A DNA stretch of 64,000 nucleotides from the NCBI RefSeq assembly GCF_026967795.1, contig NZ_JAPVBH010000003.1, positions 496,001-560,000 on the forward strand, given 5' to 3'. Below, piece by piece: positions 51,348-59,470 of the stretch. Position numbers and translations under genes: made by a program. The notes under the pieces are model-generated. The model was not told the origin of the DNA and searched no databases. It saw only the letters and a list, made by a program, of their open reading frames with translations. How positions within the stretch are numbered: position 1 is the stretch's first letter; each line of letters opens with the position of its first letter. The DNA is from Modestobacter sp. VKM Ac-2986 (GTDB lineage: Bacteria; Actinomycetota; Actinomycetes; Mycobacteriales; Geodermatophilaceae).

Positions 51348-51961
51348 TGCGCCTGCTGCCCAGCGGCAGCGCCGCGCTGCTGGTCGAGGTCGACGGGCTG
51401 GACGACGTGCTGGCGCTGTACGCCGCGCTGACCGACGCCCCACCCGAGGGCGTCGTCGACATCGTGCCCGCCGGCCGCACGGTGCTGCTGGTGACCGACC
51501 CGGCGCGCACCACCCTCGACGCGGTGGCCGCCGCGGTGCGGACGACGACCCCGCGCCCCGGCGACCGGCGGTCCGGGGACGCCGTCGAGCTGCCGGTGCA
51601 CTACGACGGCGCCGACCTCGCCGACGCCGCCGGGCTGCTGGGGCTCACGCCCGAGGAGCTGGTCCAGCGGCACACCGGGGCACCGTGGACCGTGGCCTTC
51701 TGCGGCTTCGCGCCCGGGTTCGGCTACCTCGTCCAGCCCGGCACGCAGTGGGACGTGCCGCGCCGGGCGACCCCGCGGACCAAGGTGCCGCCGGGCTCGG
51801 TGGCGCTGGCCGGGGAGTTCAGCGGCGTCTACCCGCGGGAGTCCCCCGGAGGTTGGCAGCTCATCGGCCGCACCGACGTCGCCGTCTTCGACCTGGCCCG
51901 CGACCCGGCGGCGCTGCTGCGGCCGGGCACCCGGGTGCGCTTCGTCGAGGTGGGCGCATGA
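51347..51961 (+). CDS. pxpB: 5-oxoprolinase subunit B (KipI family)
   Basis: 204 residues from ATG 51347. The KipI/allophanate hydrolase subunit 1 signature is complete: RHTGAPWTVAFCGFAPGFGYL, PRRATPRTKVPPGSVALAGEFSGVYPRESPGGW. It pairs with PxpC, and the start of pxpC overlaps its stop (ATGA). The short N-terminal domain LLPSGSAALLVEV is normal for the family. Confidence 0.95.
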   Translation: MRLLPSGSAALLVEVDGLDDVLALYAALTDAPPEGVVDIVPAGRTVLLVTDPARTTLDAVAAAVRTTTPRPGDRRSGDAVELPVHYDGADLADAAGLLGLTPEELVQRHTGAPWTVAFCGFAPGFGYLVQPGTQWDVPRRATPRTKVPPGSVALAGEFSGVYPRESPGGWQLIGRTDVAVFDLARDPAALLRPGTRVRFVEVGA

Positions 51962-52794
51962 GCCTGACCGTGCTGGCCCCGGGCCCGCTGACCACCGTGC
52001 AGGACGAGGGGCGACCCGGCCAGGCGGCGCTGGGCATCGGCCGTTCCGGCGTCGCCGACCGCGCCTCGGCCCGGCTGGCCAACCGGCTGGTGGGCAACCC
52101 ACCGGACGCCGCGGTGCTGGAGGTGACCCTCGGCGGGCTGGCCGTCCGCGCCGAGGCCGACCTGCTCGTGGTCACCACCGGCGCCCGCTGCCCCGGCTCC
52201 CCGCACGACGCCCCGACCCTGCTGCGCGCCGGTACGGAGCTGCGGCTGGGCGCCCCCGCCGCGGGGCTGCGCACCTACCTCGCGGTGCGCGGCGGGATCG
52301 CCGTCCCGCCGGTGCTGGGCTCGCGCGCCACCGACGTCCTGGCCGGGCTGGGTCCGGCCGTCGTCGCCGCCGGGGACGTGCTGCCGGTCGGTGCGCCGGC
52401 CGCGCCGCTGCCCGGGGTCGACCTCGCCGCGGTACCCGACCCGGCCGCCGGCGACCTGACCGTCACGGTGCTGCCCGGCCCGCGCGCGGACTGGTTCGGC
52501 GAGGCCGGTTGGGCCGCGCTGACCGGGCAGCGGTGGACGGTCACCAGCGAGAGCAACCGGGTCGGCCTGCGGCTGGACGGCGTCCCGCTGGAGCGGCTGC
52601 GCGCCGGCGAGCTGCCCAGCGAGGGCATGGTCCGCGGCGCGCTGCAGGTGCCGCCGTCGGGCACGCCGGTGCTCTTCCTCGCCGACCACCCGGTCACCGG
52701 CGGCTACCCGGTGATCGGCTACGTGACCGACGCCGACGTCGACCGGTGCGCCCAGCTGCGCCCCGGCCAGGGCCTGCGGCTGCGCGCCGGCTGA
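51958..52794 (+). CDS. pxpC: 5-oxoprolinase subunit C (KipA family)
   Basis: 278 residues from ATG 51958. TVLAPGPLTTVQDEGRPG is the start of the KipA/biotin-dependent carboxyltransferase-like family. Next come LEVTLGGLAVRAEAD, YLAVRGGIAVPPVLGSRATD, SNRVGLRLDG and LADHPVTGGYPVIGYV. Forms the active complex with PxpA and PxpB. The operon GntR-NRAMP-PxpA-PxpB-PxpC is thereby complete. A hairpin terminator follows 28 nt later. Confidence 0.95.
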   Translation: MSLTVLAPGPLTTVQDEGRPGQAALGIGRSGVADRASARLANRLVGNPPDAAVLEVTLGGLAVRAEADLLVVTTGARCPGSPHDAPTLLRAGTELRLGAPAAGLRTYLAVRGGIAVPPVLGSRATDVLAGLGPAVVAAGDVLPVGAPAAPLPGVDLAAVPDPAAGDLTVTVLPGPRADWFGEAGWAALTGQRWTVTSESNRVGLRLDGVPLERLRAGELPSEGMVRGALQVPPSGTPVLFLADHPVTGGYPVIGYVTDADVDRCAQLRPGQGLRLRAG

Positions 52795-52822
52795 CCGACG
52801 TCGGGCACCGACGGCGGCCACG

Positions 52823-52850
52823 CCCTCGTGCCGGCCCACCGGCACGAGGG
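52823..52850 (+). terminator. 12-bp hairpin terminator after pxpC
   Basis: CCCTCGTGCCGG and CCGGCACGAGGG with a 4-nt loop, between the pxpC stop and the next gene on the same strand. Confidence 0.85.
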
Positions 52851-52888
52851 GGCTGGACGCCGGCAGGGCGGCCCGGTAGACCACTGCC

Positions 52889-53824
52889 GTGACCCACCCC
52901 GGCCCAGTCACCGTCCGCCCCGCCGACTGGCCGCCCGGGGCGACCTCGTCCGTCACCGACCTCGACGGCCCGGTGCACTGGCTCGACCTCGGCGGCCCGG
53001 CCGGTGCCCCGGTGCTCGTCGCCGTCCACGGCCTGGGCGGCTCGGCGCTGAACTGGGGGCTGCTGGGCCCCCGGCTGGCCGCGACGCACCGGGTGCTCGC
53101 CGTCGACCTCGTCGGGCACGGGGGCAGCGGGCTGCCGGACCCGGGCCGAGGACTGGCTGCCGACCGCCGGGTGCTGCACCGCTTCCTGACCGAGGTGGCC
53201 GGGGCCCCGGTGGTGCTGCTCGGTCACTCGATGGGCGGGGTGCTCGCGCTCCAGCACACCGCCGAGCACCCGGGCACCGTCGACCGGCTGGTGCTGCTGT
53301 CGCCGCCGGTACCCGGCGGGCGGGGCCGGCTGGACCGCGCCCTGCTCGCGCGGCGGGCGCTGCTGCGGCTGCCCGGCGTCGCCGGGGCGGTGCGGCGCCG
53401 GCTGGCCGCGCTCACCCCCGAGGAGGTCGTCGACCAGCAGCTGCGCCGGGCCACCCCGCACGCCGACCGCGTGCCGGCCGACGCCGTCGCCGCCTCGGTG
53501 GCCGAGACCCGGCTGCGGGCCGGCCGGTCGGACGCCGCCGGCGCCCAGGCCCAGCAGTGGGCCGGGATCGTCGACACCATGGCGCTGCTGGGCCACGCCG
53601 GCGCCTGGCGGCGGACGCTGGCCGGCATCGACGTCCCGGTCCTGTGGCTGCAGGGCGCGGACGACCCGCTGTCCCGCGCCGACCGGGCCGCCGCGCTCGC
53701 GGCCACCCGCCCGGATTGGCCCTTCCTCGTCCGCGCGGGAGCCGGTCACCTGCTCTCGCTGGAGGACCCGGAGTGGACCGCGGCACGGATCACCGACTGG
53801 CTGGCGGCCCCGCAGCCGGGCTGA
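52889..53824 (+). CDS. alpha/beta hydrolase
   Basis: 311 residues from GTG 52889. VAVHGLGGSALNWG is the oxyanion-hole region. VLLGHSMGGVLAL carries the nucleophile elbow (GHSMG), WLQGADDPLS the acid residue, and AGAGHLLSLEDP the catalytic His. Canonical for lipase/esterase or meta-cleavage-type hydrolases. There is no signal peptide and the substrate is unknown. Confidence 0.9.
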   Translation: MTHPGPVTVRPADWPPGATSSVTDLDGPVHWLDLGGPAGAPVLVAVHGLGGSALNWGLLGPRLAATHRVLAVDLVGHGGSGLPDPGRGLAADRRVLHRFLTEVAGAPVVLLGHSMGGVLALQHTAEHPGTVDRLVLLSPPVPGGRGRLDRALLARRALLRLPGVAGAVRRRLAALTPEEVVDQQLRRATPHADRVPADAVAASVAETRLRAGRSDAAGAQAQQWAGIVDTMALLGHAGAWRRTLAGIDVPVLWLQGADDPLSRADRAAALAATRPDWPFLVRAGAGHLLSLEDPEWTAARITDWLAAPQPG

Positions 53825-53875
53825 GGCACGGAGCGCGAGGAGCGGGTCCGCGGGCGGTGCGCCAGGATCGACGCC

Positions 53876-54571
53876 GTGTTCGACGAGGAGGTCCTGGAGC
53901 TCGGCCGGGTGTCCGGCGCGCACGGTGAGGTCGTGCTGCGGCGGCGGGGCGGGGTGACCGAGCTGATCGTGGACGGCGTCTTCGCCATGGACGACGTCGA
54001 CACCACCACCGAGCGCGCACTGGCCACCGAGACGCTGGCGCGGTGCACCGGCGAGGGCCTGCGGGTGCTGGTCGGCGGGCTGGGCCTGGGCTGGACCGCG
54101 GCGACCGCGCTGGCCGATCCGCGGGTGGCCGACGTCGAGGTCGCCGAGCTGCAGCCCGCGCTGGCCGGCTGGGCCGCCGACGGTCTGCTGCCGGGGCTGC
54201 CCGGCGGGCTGCCGGACCGGCTGCGGGTGTGCACCGCCGACGTCGCCGACGTCGTGGCCGGGTCGCCGGGCACCTGGGACGCGGTGCTGCTCGACGTCGA
54301 CAACGGCCCGGCGTTCCTGGTGCACCAGGCGAACGCCGGGCTGTACGAGCCGGCCGGCCTGGCCACGACGCTGGCCGCGCTGCGGCCCGGCGGGGTGCTG
54401 GCGGTCTGGTCCAGCGACCCGATGCCGGAGCTGGCCGACCGGCTGGCCGCGCTCCCCGGCACCACCGACGTGGAGCACCAGCTGCTCCCGGTGGAGCGGG
54501 ACGGCCGGCGGTTCGACTACGCGATCGTCACCGCCCGCGCGGCCGGTCAGCCCTCGCGGGGCGGGTCGTAG
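53876..54571 (+). CDS. spermidine-synthase-like methyltransferase-fold protein
   Basis: 231 residues from GTG 53876 (CAGGAT seven nt upstream). VFAMDDVDTTTERAL, LVGGLGLGWTAATAL, VAELQPALAGWA and VLLDVDNGPAFLVH match the polyamine-synthase-type Rossmann fold (the GGLGLG loop binds the nucleoside). The catalytic aspartates of SpeE (GGGDGG) are missing. It is thus a spermidine-synthase-like protein of unknown reaction, frequent in actinobacteria. Its 3' end overlaps the convergent MFS gene by 25 bp. Confidence 0.87.
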   Translation: MFDEEVLELGRVSGAHGEVVLRRRGGVTELIVDGVFAMDDVDTTTERALATETLARCTGEGLRVLVGGLGLGWTAATALADPRVADVEVAELQPALAGWAADGLLPGLPGGLPDRLRVCTADVADVVAGSPGTWDAVLLDVDNGPAFLVHQANAGLYEPAGLATTLAALRPGGVLAVWSSDPMPELADRLAALPGTTDVEHQLLPVERDGRRFDYAIVTARAAGQPSRGGS

Positions 54572-55914
54572 GCCGAGCCGCCCCGGAAGCGGGCGCGGGC
54601 GGCGGTCACCAGCGGGGCGAGGACGACGCCGTCGCGGGCGAGCCGGGCACGCAGCTGACGGCGGTGGGTGAGCACCCCGACCAGGCCGATGGCCCAGAAG
54701 ACGTACTGCACCGCGAACGCGGCCCGGAAGGCGTCCAGCGAGTAGTCGGTGGAGCTGCCCGGGGTCAGCACGTCGAGCACGGAGCCGATGGCCAGCACGG
54801 TGAGCAGCGAGGCGACGAACCCGCCGACGTTGACCACGCCGCTGGCGCTGCCGGAGCGCTCGACCGGGTTCTCGGTGCGGGCGAAGTCGAAGCCGATCAT
54901 CGACCCCGGCCCGTTGGTGCCCAGCACCAGCACCAGGACGACGAGCAGCCACAGCGGCGCGCGGCCGGGCCACAGCAGCACGACGGTCCAGGTGACCGCG
55001 GTGATCCCGAGGATGCCGAACACCAGGTCGGAGCGGCGCAGCGGCCACCGGGCGACGAGCCGGCCCAGCAGCGGGCCGAAGCCCATCCCCACGACGACCA
55101 GCAGGCTCAGCAGGGTGGCCGCGACGCCGGCGGACAGGCCCTGGCCGGTGGTCAGGAACGGGTAGCCCCAGAGCAGGGCGAACACGGTGCCGGAGAACTG
55201 GGTGACCAGGTGGGTGAACAGGCCGATCCGGGTGCCCGGCTCCTGCCAGGTGTCGACCAGGTTCCGGCGCACCTGCGCCAGGCCGAGCGGCGGGGCGAGC
55301 ACGGTGCCGGGCGGGGCGTCGCGCAGCGCCACGAACACCAGCACCGCGGCCAGCACGCCCGTCCCGGCGGCCCCCAGGAAGGTGGGCTCCCAGCCGGCGG
55401 AGTGCAGCAGCCGCACCAGCGGGTAGGCGGCGACGATCTGCCCGAGCTGGCCGAGGATGCCCGTCAGCTGGGTGATCACCGGCACGACGCGGCCGGGGAA
55501 CCACATCGGCACCAGGCGCAGCACGCTGATGAAGGTCATCGCGTCCCCGGCGCCGACCAGCACCCGGGCCACCACGGCGGTGGGCACGTCGTCGGCGAGG
55601 GCGAGCACGACCTGCCCCACCGACATCGTCAGCGCCCCGGTCAGGATCAGCCGCCGCGATCCGAACCGGTCGAGGGCGACCCCGACCGGCACCTGCAGCC
55701 CGGCGTAGACGGCCAGCTGCAGCACCAGGAACAGCGAGATCGCCGACGCCCCCGCGGAGAACCGCTCCTGCGCCTCGACCCCGGCCACCCCGAGCGAGGC
55801 CCGGTGGAAGATCGCGACCGCGTAGGCGACCAGGGCGATGCCCCAGATCACGTAGGCCCGACGGGGGGTGCGGGCCGACGTCACGCTGGGGGTGGACACG
55901 TACACAGACGACAC
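54547..55914 (-). CDS. MFS transporter
   Basis: 455 residues, twelve membrane segments. YAGLQVPVGVALDRFGSRRLILTGAL is the loop 2-3 motif. VLVGAGDAMTFISVLRLVPMWFPGR, TQLTGILGQLGQ and FARTENPVERSGSASGVVNVGGF are also visible; the last resembles the conserved end of sugar/aromatic-acid H+ symporters. Substrate unknown. The convergent neighbour overlaps its end. Confidence 0.9.
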   Translation of the reverse strand: MSSVYVSTPSVTSARTPRRAYVIWGIALVAYAVAIFHRASLGVAGVEAQERFSAGASAISLFLVLQLAVYAGLQVPVGVALDRFGSRRLILTGALTMSVGQVVLALADDVPTAVVARVLVGAGDAMTFISVLRLVPMWFPGRVVPVITQLTGILGQLGQIVAAYPLVRLLHSAGWEPTFLGAAGTGVLAAVLVFVALRDAPPGTVLAPPLGLAQVRRNLVDTWQEPGTRIGLFTHLVTQFSGTVFALLWGYPFLTTGQGLSAGVAATLLSLLVVVGMGFGPLLGRLVARWPLRRSDLVFGILGITAVTWTVVLLWPGRAPLWLLVVLVLVLGTNGPGSMIGFDFARTENPVERSGSASGVVNVGGFVASLLTVLAIGSVLDVLTPGSSTDYSLDAFRAAFAVQYVFWAIGLVGVLTHRRQLRARLARDGVVLAPLVTAARARFRGGSAYDPPREG

Positions 55915-55943
55915 CAGGGCCGGCCCGGGGCTTCCACCCGGGC

Positions 55944-55963
55944 CCGGTGAGATCCCTCACCGG
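55944..55963 (-). terminator. 8-bp hairpin downstream of purU
   Basis: CCGGTGAG and CTCACCGG with loop ATCC, 13 nt beyond the purU stop on its strand and before the MFS start. Confidence 0.6.
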
Positions 55964-55975
55964 ACGCCGGGAGGC

Positions 55976-56848
55976 TCACTCGAAGACGACGGTCCGGCTC
56001 CCGTGGACGACGACGCGGTTCTCGGTGTGCCAGCGGACGGCGTGCGCCAGCGCCCGGGTCTCGGCCTCCCGGCCGCGGGCGGCGAGCTGCTCGGGGGTCA
56101 GCGCGTGGTCGACCCGGAGCATCTCCTGCTCGATGATCGGGCCCTCGTCGAGGTCGGCGGTGACGTAGTGCGCGGTCGCGCCGATGAACTTCACCCCGCG
56201 GGCGTGAGCCTGGTGGTACGGCCGGGCGCCCTTGAAGCTGGGCAGCATCGAGTGGTGGATGTTGATCGCCCGGCCCTCGAGCTGGCGGCACAGGTCGTCG
56301 GAGAGGATCTGCATGTAGCGGGCCAGCACCACCAGCTCGACCCGCTCGGCGCGGACGATCTCCAGCAGCGCGGCCTCGGCCGCGGGCTTGGTGTCGCGGG
56401 TGACCGGCACGTGGTGGAAGGGCACGCCGTAGAACCCCGCGGTGCCGGCCAGGGTCTCGTGGTTGGACACGACGGCGACCACGTCGAGGTTGAGCTCGCC
56501 GATGGAGTTGCGGAACAGCAGGTCGTTGAGGCAGTGCGCGTACTGGCTGACCATGATCAGCACCCGCGGCCGGGCCGCGCCGTCGGTCATCCGCCAGTTC
56601 ATCCCGAAGGTGGCGGCGATCGGCTCGAACGCCCGGCGCAGGCCGTCGAGGTCCAGCGGCGCACCGTCGGTGTGCGCGAACTCCACGCGCATGAAGAACA
56701 TGCCGCTGACCGGGCTGTCGAACTGGTGGCTCTCCACGATGGTGCAGCGCTCGGTCACGAGCAGGCCGGACACCGCGTGGACGATGCCCGGGGCGTCCTG
56801 GCAGCTCAGTACCAGGACGCCGTGCTGGGCGTCGGCGGGCCGCGTCAT
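55976..56848 (-). CDS. purU: formyltetrahydrofolate deformylase
   Basis: 290 residues from ATG 56848, with GGAGG upstream. An N-terminal ACT domain (about 8-85: VLVLSCQDAPGIVHAVSGLL, ESHQFDSPVSGMFFMRVEF) is followed by the formyl-transferase fold: LIMVSQYAHCLNDLLFRN, VSNHE, INIHHSMLPSFKGARPYHQA and IGATAHYVTADLDEGPIIEQ. The Asn-His-Asp catalytic set is visible. It releases formate from 10-formyl-THF for purine synthesis and one-carbon balance. Confidence 0.96.
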   Translation of the reverse strand: MTRPADAQHGVLVLSCQDAPGIVHAVSGLLVTERCTIVESHQFDSPVSGMFFMRVEFAHTDGAPLDLDGLRRAFEPIAATFGMNWRMTDGAARPRVLIMVSQYAHCLNDLLFRNSIGELNLDVVAVVSNHETLAGTAGFYGVPFHHVPVTRDTKPAAEAALLEIVRAERVELVVLARYMQILSDDLCRQLEGRAINIHHSMLPSFKGARPYHQAHARGVKFIGATAHYVTADLDEGPIIEQEMLRVDHALTPEQLAARGREAETRALAHAVRWHTENRVVVHGSRTVVFE

Positions 56849-56912
56849 CGCGCCTCCTCCGGATCGGTGCCGGGGGCCGGTCGACCGGCCTCGGCGGGGT
56901 GTCCCACCGCCC

Positions 56913-56936
56913 CCGTGGTCGACGACCCGACCACGG
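56913..56936 (-). promoter_or_regulatory. hairpin in the purU leader
   Basis: CCGTGGTCG and CGACCACGG, 9-bp arms with a 6-nt loop, 65-88 nt before the purU start. It could be an attenuator or an operator. No riboswitch consensus was recognised in this leader. Confidence 0.4.
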
Positions 56937-57120
56937 CGAGGGAGACGGTGCCGTGAACCTACGCAGCCCGGTGACGGGCCGAACACGGCAGATGACGACT
57001 CCGCGGCGGTGGGGAGTGCCAGCGCGGCCGCGACAATCGACGTAGCCGGGCACGGGCAGCGCAGGAGCTGACCGCGACCTGTTGCCCCCCGCCCCGGCGG
57101 GCGGGCAGGCTGTGACCGGC

Positions 57121-57144
57121 GCCACGGTCACCGGAGACCGTGGC
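57121..57144 (+). promoter_or_regulatory. 9-bp inverted repeat upstream of the ABM-like gene
   Basis: GCCACGGTC and GACCGTGGC around ACCGGA, 24 nt before the ATG at 57168. The position fits an operator controlling the gene pair that follows. The remaining divergent gap 56849-57167 shows nothing else. Confidence 0.45.
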
Positions 57145-57167
57145 CGCCGCCTGCACCAGGAGGACCG

Positions 57168-57797
57168 ATGACCCGGATGCACGCCCGGTCGACCACGATC
57201 CACGGCGCTCCGCGGTCGGTGCCCACGGCCACCGACTTCGTCCGCGACCAGGTCGTGCCCGAGGTCGCCGCGATGGCGGGGTGCACGGGGCTGTCCCTGC
57301 TGACCGACAGCGCCTCGGGCACCTGCATCGTGACGACGTCCTGGCTCGACGAGGCCGCGATGCACGCGAGCCGGGAGGGCGTCGCGGCCTCCGCGGCACG
57401 CACCGCCGAGGTCCTCGGCGGCCGGCCGGAGCTGCAGGAGTGGGAGGTCGCCGCGATGCACCGGGTCCCGGAGGCCGGGCACGGGGCCCGGTCGCGCGTC
57501 ACCTGGCTGCGGACCGGGCCCGGCGCCGTCGACCGGGCCGTCGACGCCGTCCGCCTGTCGCTGATGCCCAAGCTCGACGACCTGCCCGGGTTCTGCAGCG
57601 TCAGCGTCCTGGTGCGGCGGTCGGAGGGGCTCGCGGTCGCGGCGGTCAGCTACGCCAGCCCCGCGGACCTCGAGCAGGCGCGGGAGGGCGCCCGGGAGTT
57701 CCGGGAGTCCTTCGCCCCCGCCCTGGGCATCGAGGTCCTCGACGCCGCCGAGTTCGACGTCGCGATCGCGCACCTCCGGGTCCCGGAGACGACGTGA
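57168..57797 (+). CDS. tandem ABM-like (dimeric alpha-beta barrel) protein
   Basis: 209 residues from ATG 57168 with AGGAGGACC upstream. Two similar halves are evident: a strand-helix unit with FVRDQVVPEVAAMAGCTGLSLLTD plus TSWLDEAAMHAS, and a second one with DDLPGFCSVSVLVRR plus AVSYASPADLEQAR. This matches antibiotic biosynthesis monooxygenase-like barrels. No cofactor ligands stand out. It precedes the SDR gene by 43 nt and probably shares its transcript. Confidence 0.75.
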   Translation: MTRMHARSTTIHGAPRSVPTATDFVRDQVVPEVAAMAGCTGLSLLTDSASGTCIVTTSWLDEAAMHASREGVAASAARTAEVLGGRPELQEWEVAAMHRVPEAGHGARSRVTWLRTGPGAVDRAVDAVRLSLMPKLDDLPGFCSVSVLVRRSEGLAVAAVSYASPADLEQAREGAREFRESFAPALGIEVLDAAEFDVAIAHLRVPETT

Positions 57798-57840
57798 GCG
57801 CCCCTGCTGCGGCGCGTCCGGCACCGGTCCAGGAGCGACC

Positions 57841-58602
57841 GTGACGCCGACCGACCTGCGCGGCGAGGTCGCACCCGGCACCGTCGTGGTGGTCACCGGG
57901 GGCGCGCGCGGCATCGGCGCGGAACTGGCCCGGCACCTGGCCACACAGGGCGCGGCCGTGGTGACGGCCGACGTCGTCGCGGCCGGCGGGGAGACCGGGG
58001 ACCTGGACATCACGCACGTGCAGGCGGACGTGAGCGACGAGGCGTCCTGGCGGGACCTCGTGGCGGTGACCCTGGACCGGCACGGCCGGATCGACGCACT
58101 GGTCAACAACGCCGCGATCTACCAGGGGCTGGGGGGCAAGCGGGCCTTCACCGACATCTCCGTCGACGAGTGGGACCGGGTCATGGCGGTCAACACCCGC
58201 GGGGTGTGGCTGGGCATGCGGGCGGTCCACCCGGTCATGAGGGCCCAGGGCCGGGGCCGGGTGGTGAACATCGCCTCCTCGACGGTGCACATGGGGGTGC
58301 CGTACTTCGCCCACTACACGGCGTCCAAGGGCGCGGTGATCGCGCTGACCCGCAGCGTGGCCCGGGAGGTGGGCGCGGACGGGATCACGGTGAACGCCGT
58401 CGCGCCCGGGCTGGTCGAGACCGAGGCCACCCGGTCCCTCAACGACCCCGACTACCTGGCCGCCTCGGCCGGCCGCCGGGCCGTCCCACGCGCGATGGAG
58501 CCCGGGGACCTGGCGCCGGTGGTGTCCTTCCTGTGCTCGGAGGGCAGCGGCTTCCTCACCGGGCAGACGCTGGTCGTGGACGGCGGGGTCACCTTCAGCT
58601 GA
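57841..58602 (+). CDS. short-chain dehydrogenase/reductase
   Basis: 253 residues from GTG 57841. TGGARGIG, NNAA, NIASS and the Tyr-Lys pair in YFAHYTASKGAV are intact. The end GQTLVVDGGVTFS is typical of FabG-like catabolic dehydrogenases. An aspartate after the second strand (ADVVA) points to NAD. It lies head-on against the esterase gene with an 8-bp overlap. May oxidise an intermediate of the neighbouring aromatic pathway. Confidence 0.92.
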   Translation: MTPTDLRGEVAPGTVVVVTGGARGIGAELARHLATQGAAVVTADVVAAGGETGDLDITHVQADVSDEASWRDLVAVTLDRHGRIDALVNNAAIYQGLGGKRAFTDISVDEWDRVMAVNTRGVWLGMRAVHPVMRAQGRGRVVNIASSTVHMGVPYFAHYTASKGAVIALTRSVAREVGADGITVNAVAPGLVETEATRSLNDPDYLAASAGRRAVPRAMEPGDLAPVVSFLCSEGSGFLTGQTLVVDGGVTFS

Positions 58603-59470
58603 CCGCCGCCGTCGGCGCCGGGTCCGGCGTGAGGGCACTGCGCAGGAAGGCCGCGACCGCCGCCCGGCTCGCCGGGGTCTCGAACGCCGGGTCCTCGTGG
58701 TTGGCCCCGGCCAGCAGCCACAGCGACGAGTCCACGCCCGCGGCGCGCAGCGCGCGGTGCAGGGCGCGGCTGTGGTCGGCCGGGACCATGCCGTCCCGGT
58801 CCCCGTGCACGAGGAGGAAGGGCGGCGCCCCGGCGTGCACGTGGGTGACCGGGCTGGCCGCCCGCGCCTCGGCCGGCACCTCCCGGAGGGACTGCGCGCC
58901 CAGCAGGAGCGCCTCCGGCGACGGGTCGGCCCGCGGCCCGGTCATGAACGGTGGCGGCGGTCCCGCCGGCACGTCGGTGTCCCGCAGCGTGAGGTCGGTG
59001 ACCGGGAACCAGCACACGGCGGCCTGCACCGAGCTGTCCCCCAGGTCGGCGTCGCGGTCGTCGGGGCACAGCGCCAGCAGGGCGGCCAGGTGCCCACCCG
59101 CCGAGGCCCCCCACACGCCGACCCGCTCGGCGTCCACGCCCAGGTCCGCGGCGTTGCGGCGCAGCCACCGGACCGCTGCCCGCACGTCGTCGAGCTGCGC
59201 CGGGAACGTCGCCACACCGCTGAGCCGGTACTGCACGGCCGCGACCGCCACCCCGCTCGCGGCCACCGGCAGCAGCCGCTCCGCGGCGCGGGCCGTGCGC
59301 GACCCGCGCGCCCAGCCACCGCCGTGCAGCCACAGGCACAGCGGCGCGTCCGCGGCCGCCGGCAGGTACAGGTCCAGCTGCAGCTCCCCGCCCTGCGGGG
59401 AGCTGTACACCAGGTCCGACCGCACCGTCACCCCTGCGGCACCGCCGGGTGCCGCCGGCGCCCCGGTCAC
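58595..59470 (-). CDS. alpha/beta hydrolase, BD-FAE/hormone-sensitive-lipase-like esterase
   Basis: 291 residues. LWLHGGGWARGS is the oxyanion motif HGGGW, VWGASAGGHLAAL the nucleophile elbow, LVHGDRDGMVP the acid and ANHEDPAF the His. This is the carboxylesterase type that releases acyl groups, for example feruloyl-like esters. The GTG start at 59470 overlaps the stop of the monooxygenase gene, so it is the last gene of the aromatic operon. Confidence 0.9.
   Translation of the reverse strand: MTGAPAAPGGAAGVTVRSDLVYSSPQGGELQLDLYLPAAADAPLCLWLHGGGWARGSRTARAAERLLPVAASGVAVAAVQYRLSGVATFPAQLDDVRAAVRWLRRNAADLGVDAERVGVWGASAGGHLAALLALCPDDRDADLGDSSVQAAVCWFPVTDLTLRDTDVPAGPPPPFMTGPRADPSPEALLLGAQSLREVPAEARAASPVTHVHAGAPPFLLVHGDRDGMVPADHSRALHRALRAAGVDSSLWLLAGANHEDPAFETPASRAAVAAFLRSALTPDPAPTAAVS

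Noticed and set aside
52694-55960. 1088-residue open frame on the minus strand
   Set aside because: It mirrors pxpC, the hydrolase, the spermidine-synthase-like gene and parts of the MFS gene in another phase, with no domain of its own.
56849-57167. A tetrahydrofolate or glycine riboswitch before purU
   Set aside because: The leader has a simple hairpin but none of the conserved blocks of either riboswitch class.
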